A DNA stretch of 64,000 bases from Rhodovarius crocodyli. Its GTDB lineage: Bacteria > Pseudomonadota > Alphaproteobacteria > Acetobacterales > Acetobacteraceae. Every line of letters begins with the position of its first letter. The first letter of the stretch is position 1. Location of the stretch: contig CAMDJV010000010.1 of the NCBI GenBank assembly GCA_945901085.1, positions 44,119 to 108,118 on the forward strand, written 5' to 3'. Both the position numbers and the translations under genes were made by a program. This document shows positions 64,000-64,000 of this stretch, piece after piece. Below the pieces are notes generated by a model. The model was given only the letters and a program-made list of their open reading frames with translations, was not told the origin of the DNA and made no database searches.

Positions 64000-64000
64000 C

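Overview
The window is high-GC DNA, mostly tightly packed with many 4-bp start/stop overlaps. Gene content suggests an alphaproteobacterium, probably of the Acetobacteraceae (Roseomonas-like). The basis is an orphan ChvI-type regulator, several orphan Bug/TctC binding proteins, a urease operon, an STAS-MlaE fusion, and palindromic intergenic repeats. The family assignment is inference from gene content; no rRNA or tRNA gene is visible to confirm it.

Layout. 1-2.7 kb: a truncated response regulator, an RTX gene remnant, a 15-bp tandem repeat and a two-TM sensor kinase with an AT-rich 5' part. 2.8-7.9 kb: a CobW GTPase / WD40 / aldo-keto reductase / DUF3775 / lipoprotein run, then a nitroreductase and two small membrane or exported proteins. 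7.9-11 kb: chorismate synthase and an unrecognised gene, bracketed by inverted copies of a roughly 115-bp repeat (R2) and by copies of a hairpin repeat (R1). 11-18.4 kb: NnrU-like protein; a three-gene acyl-CoA operon (hydratase, NDP-forming acyl-CoA synthetase, dehydrogenase); fabD-fabG; orphan chvI. 18.5-25 kb: PhzF-like protein, a CE4 deacetylase, and a minus-strand run of an NHL protein, a NitT/TauT-type ABC transporter and a Gfo/Idh/MocA oxidoreductase. 25-30 kb: complete ureDABCEFG. 30-36.3 kb: Bug protein, Ldh-family dehydrogenase, SpoU methyltransferase, then an MCE/Mla lipid transporter set (STAS-MlaE, MlaF, MlaD, auxiliary lipoprotein). 36.3-45 kb: HDAC-like amidohydrolase, TusA, ROK kinase, zinc-ribbon DinB, TM2 protein, Bug protein, class II aldolase, dnaJ, dnaK. 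45-46.3 kb: an AT-rich patch with an orphan exported protein and a probable gene remnant. 46.3-59.1 kb: an accessory catabolic region (metallo-beta-lactamase hydrolase, atypical SDR, three Bug proteins, HD protein, MmgE/PrpD, aldo-keto reductase, GntR regulator, CitE-like lyase, LLM flavin monooxygenase, GMC oxidoreductase). 59.2-63.6 kb: RND pump and adaptor.

How the genes work together. Urease is self-contained and transcribed divergently from the ABC/NHL run. The 11.7-15.7 kb operon can activate, oxidise and hydrate a short acid. The 46-59 kb region looks like uptake and oxidative cleavage of an unknown organic acid under GntR control. Three families of short repeats (R1, R2, R3) sit between genes, and two genes end with a stop codon inside R1. 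No CRISPR array, intact insertion sequence or prophage was seen. The most unusual items are the repeat families, the catabolic region with its SDR lacking the usual Tyr/Lys pair, and the AT-rich patch at 45.4-46.0 kb.
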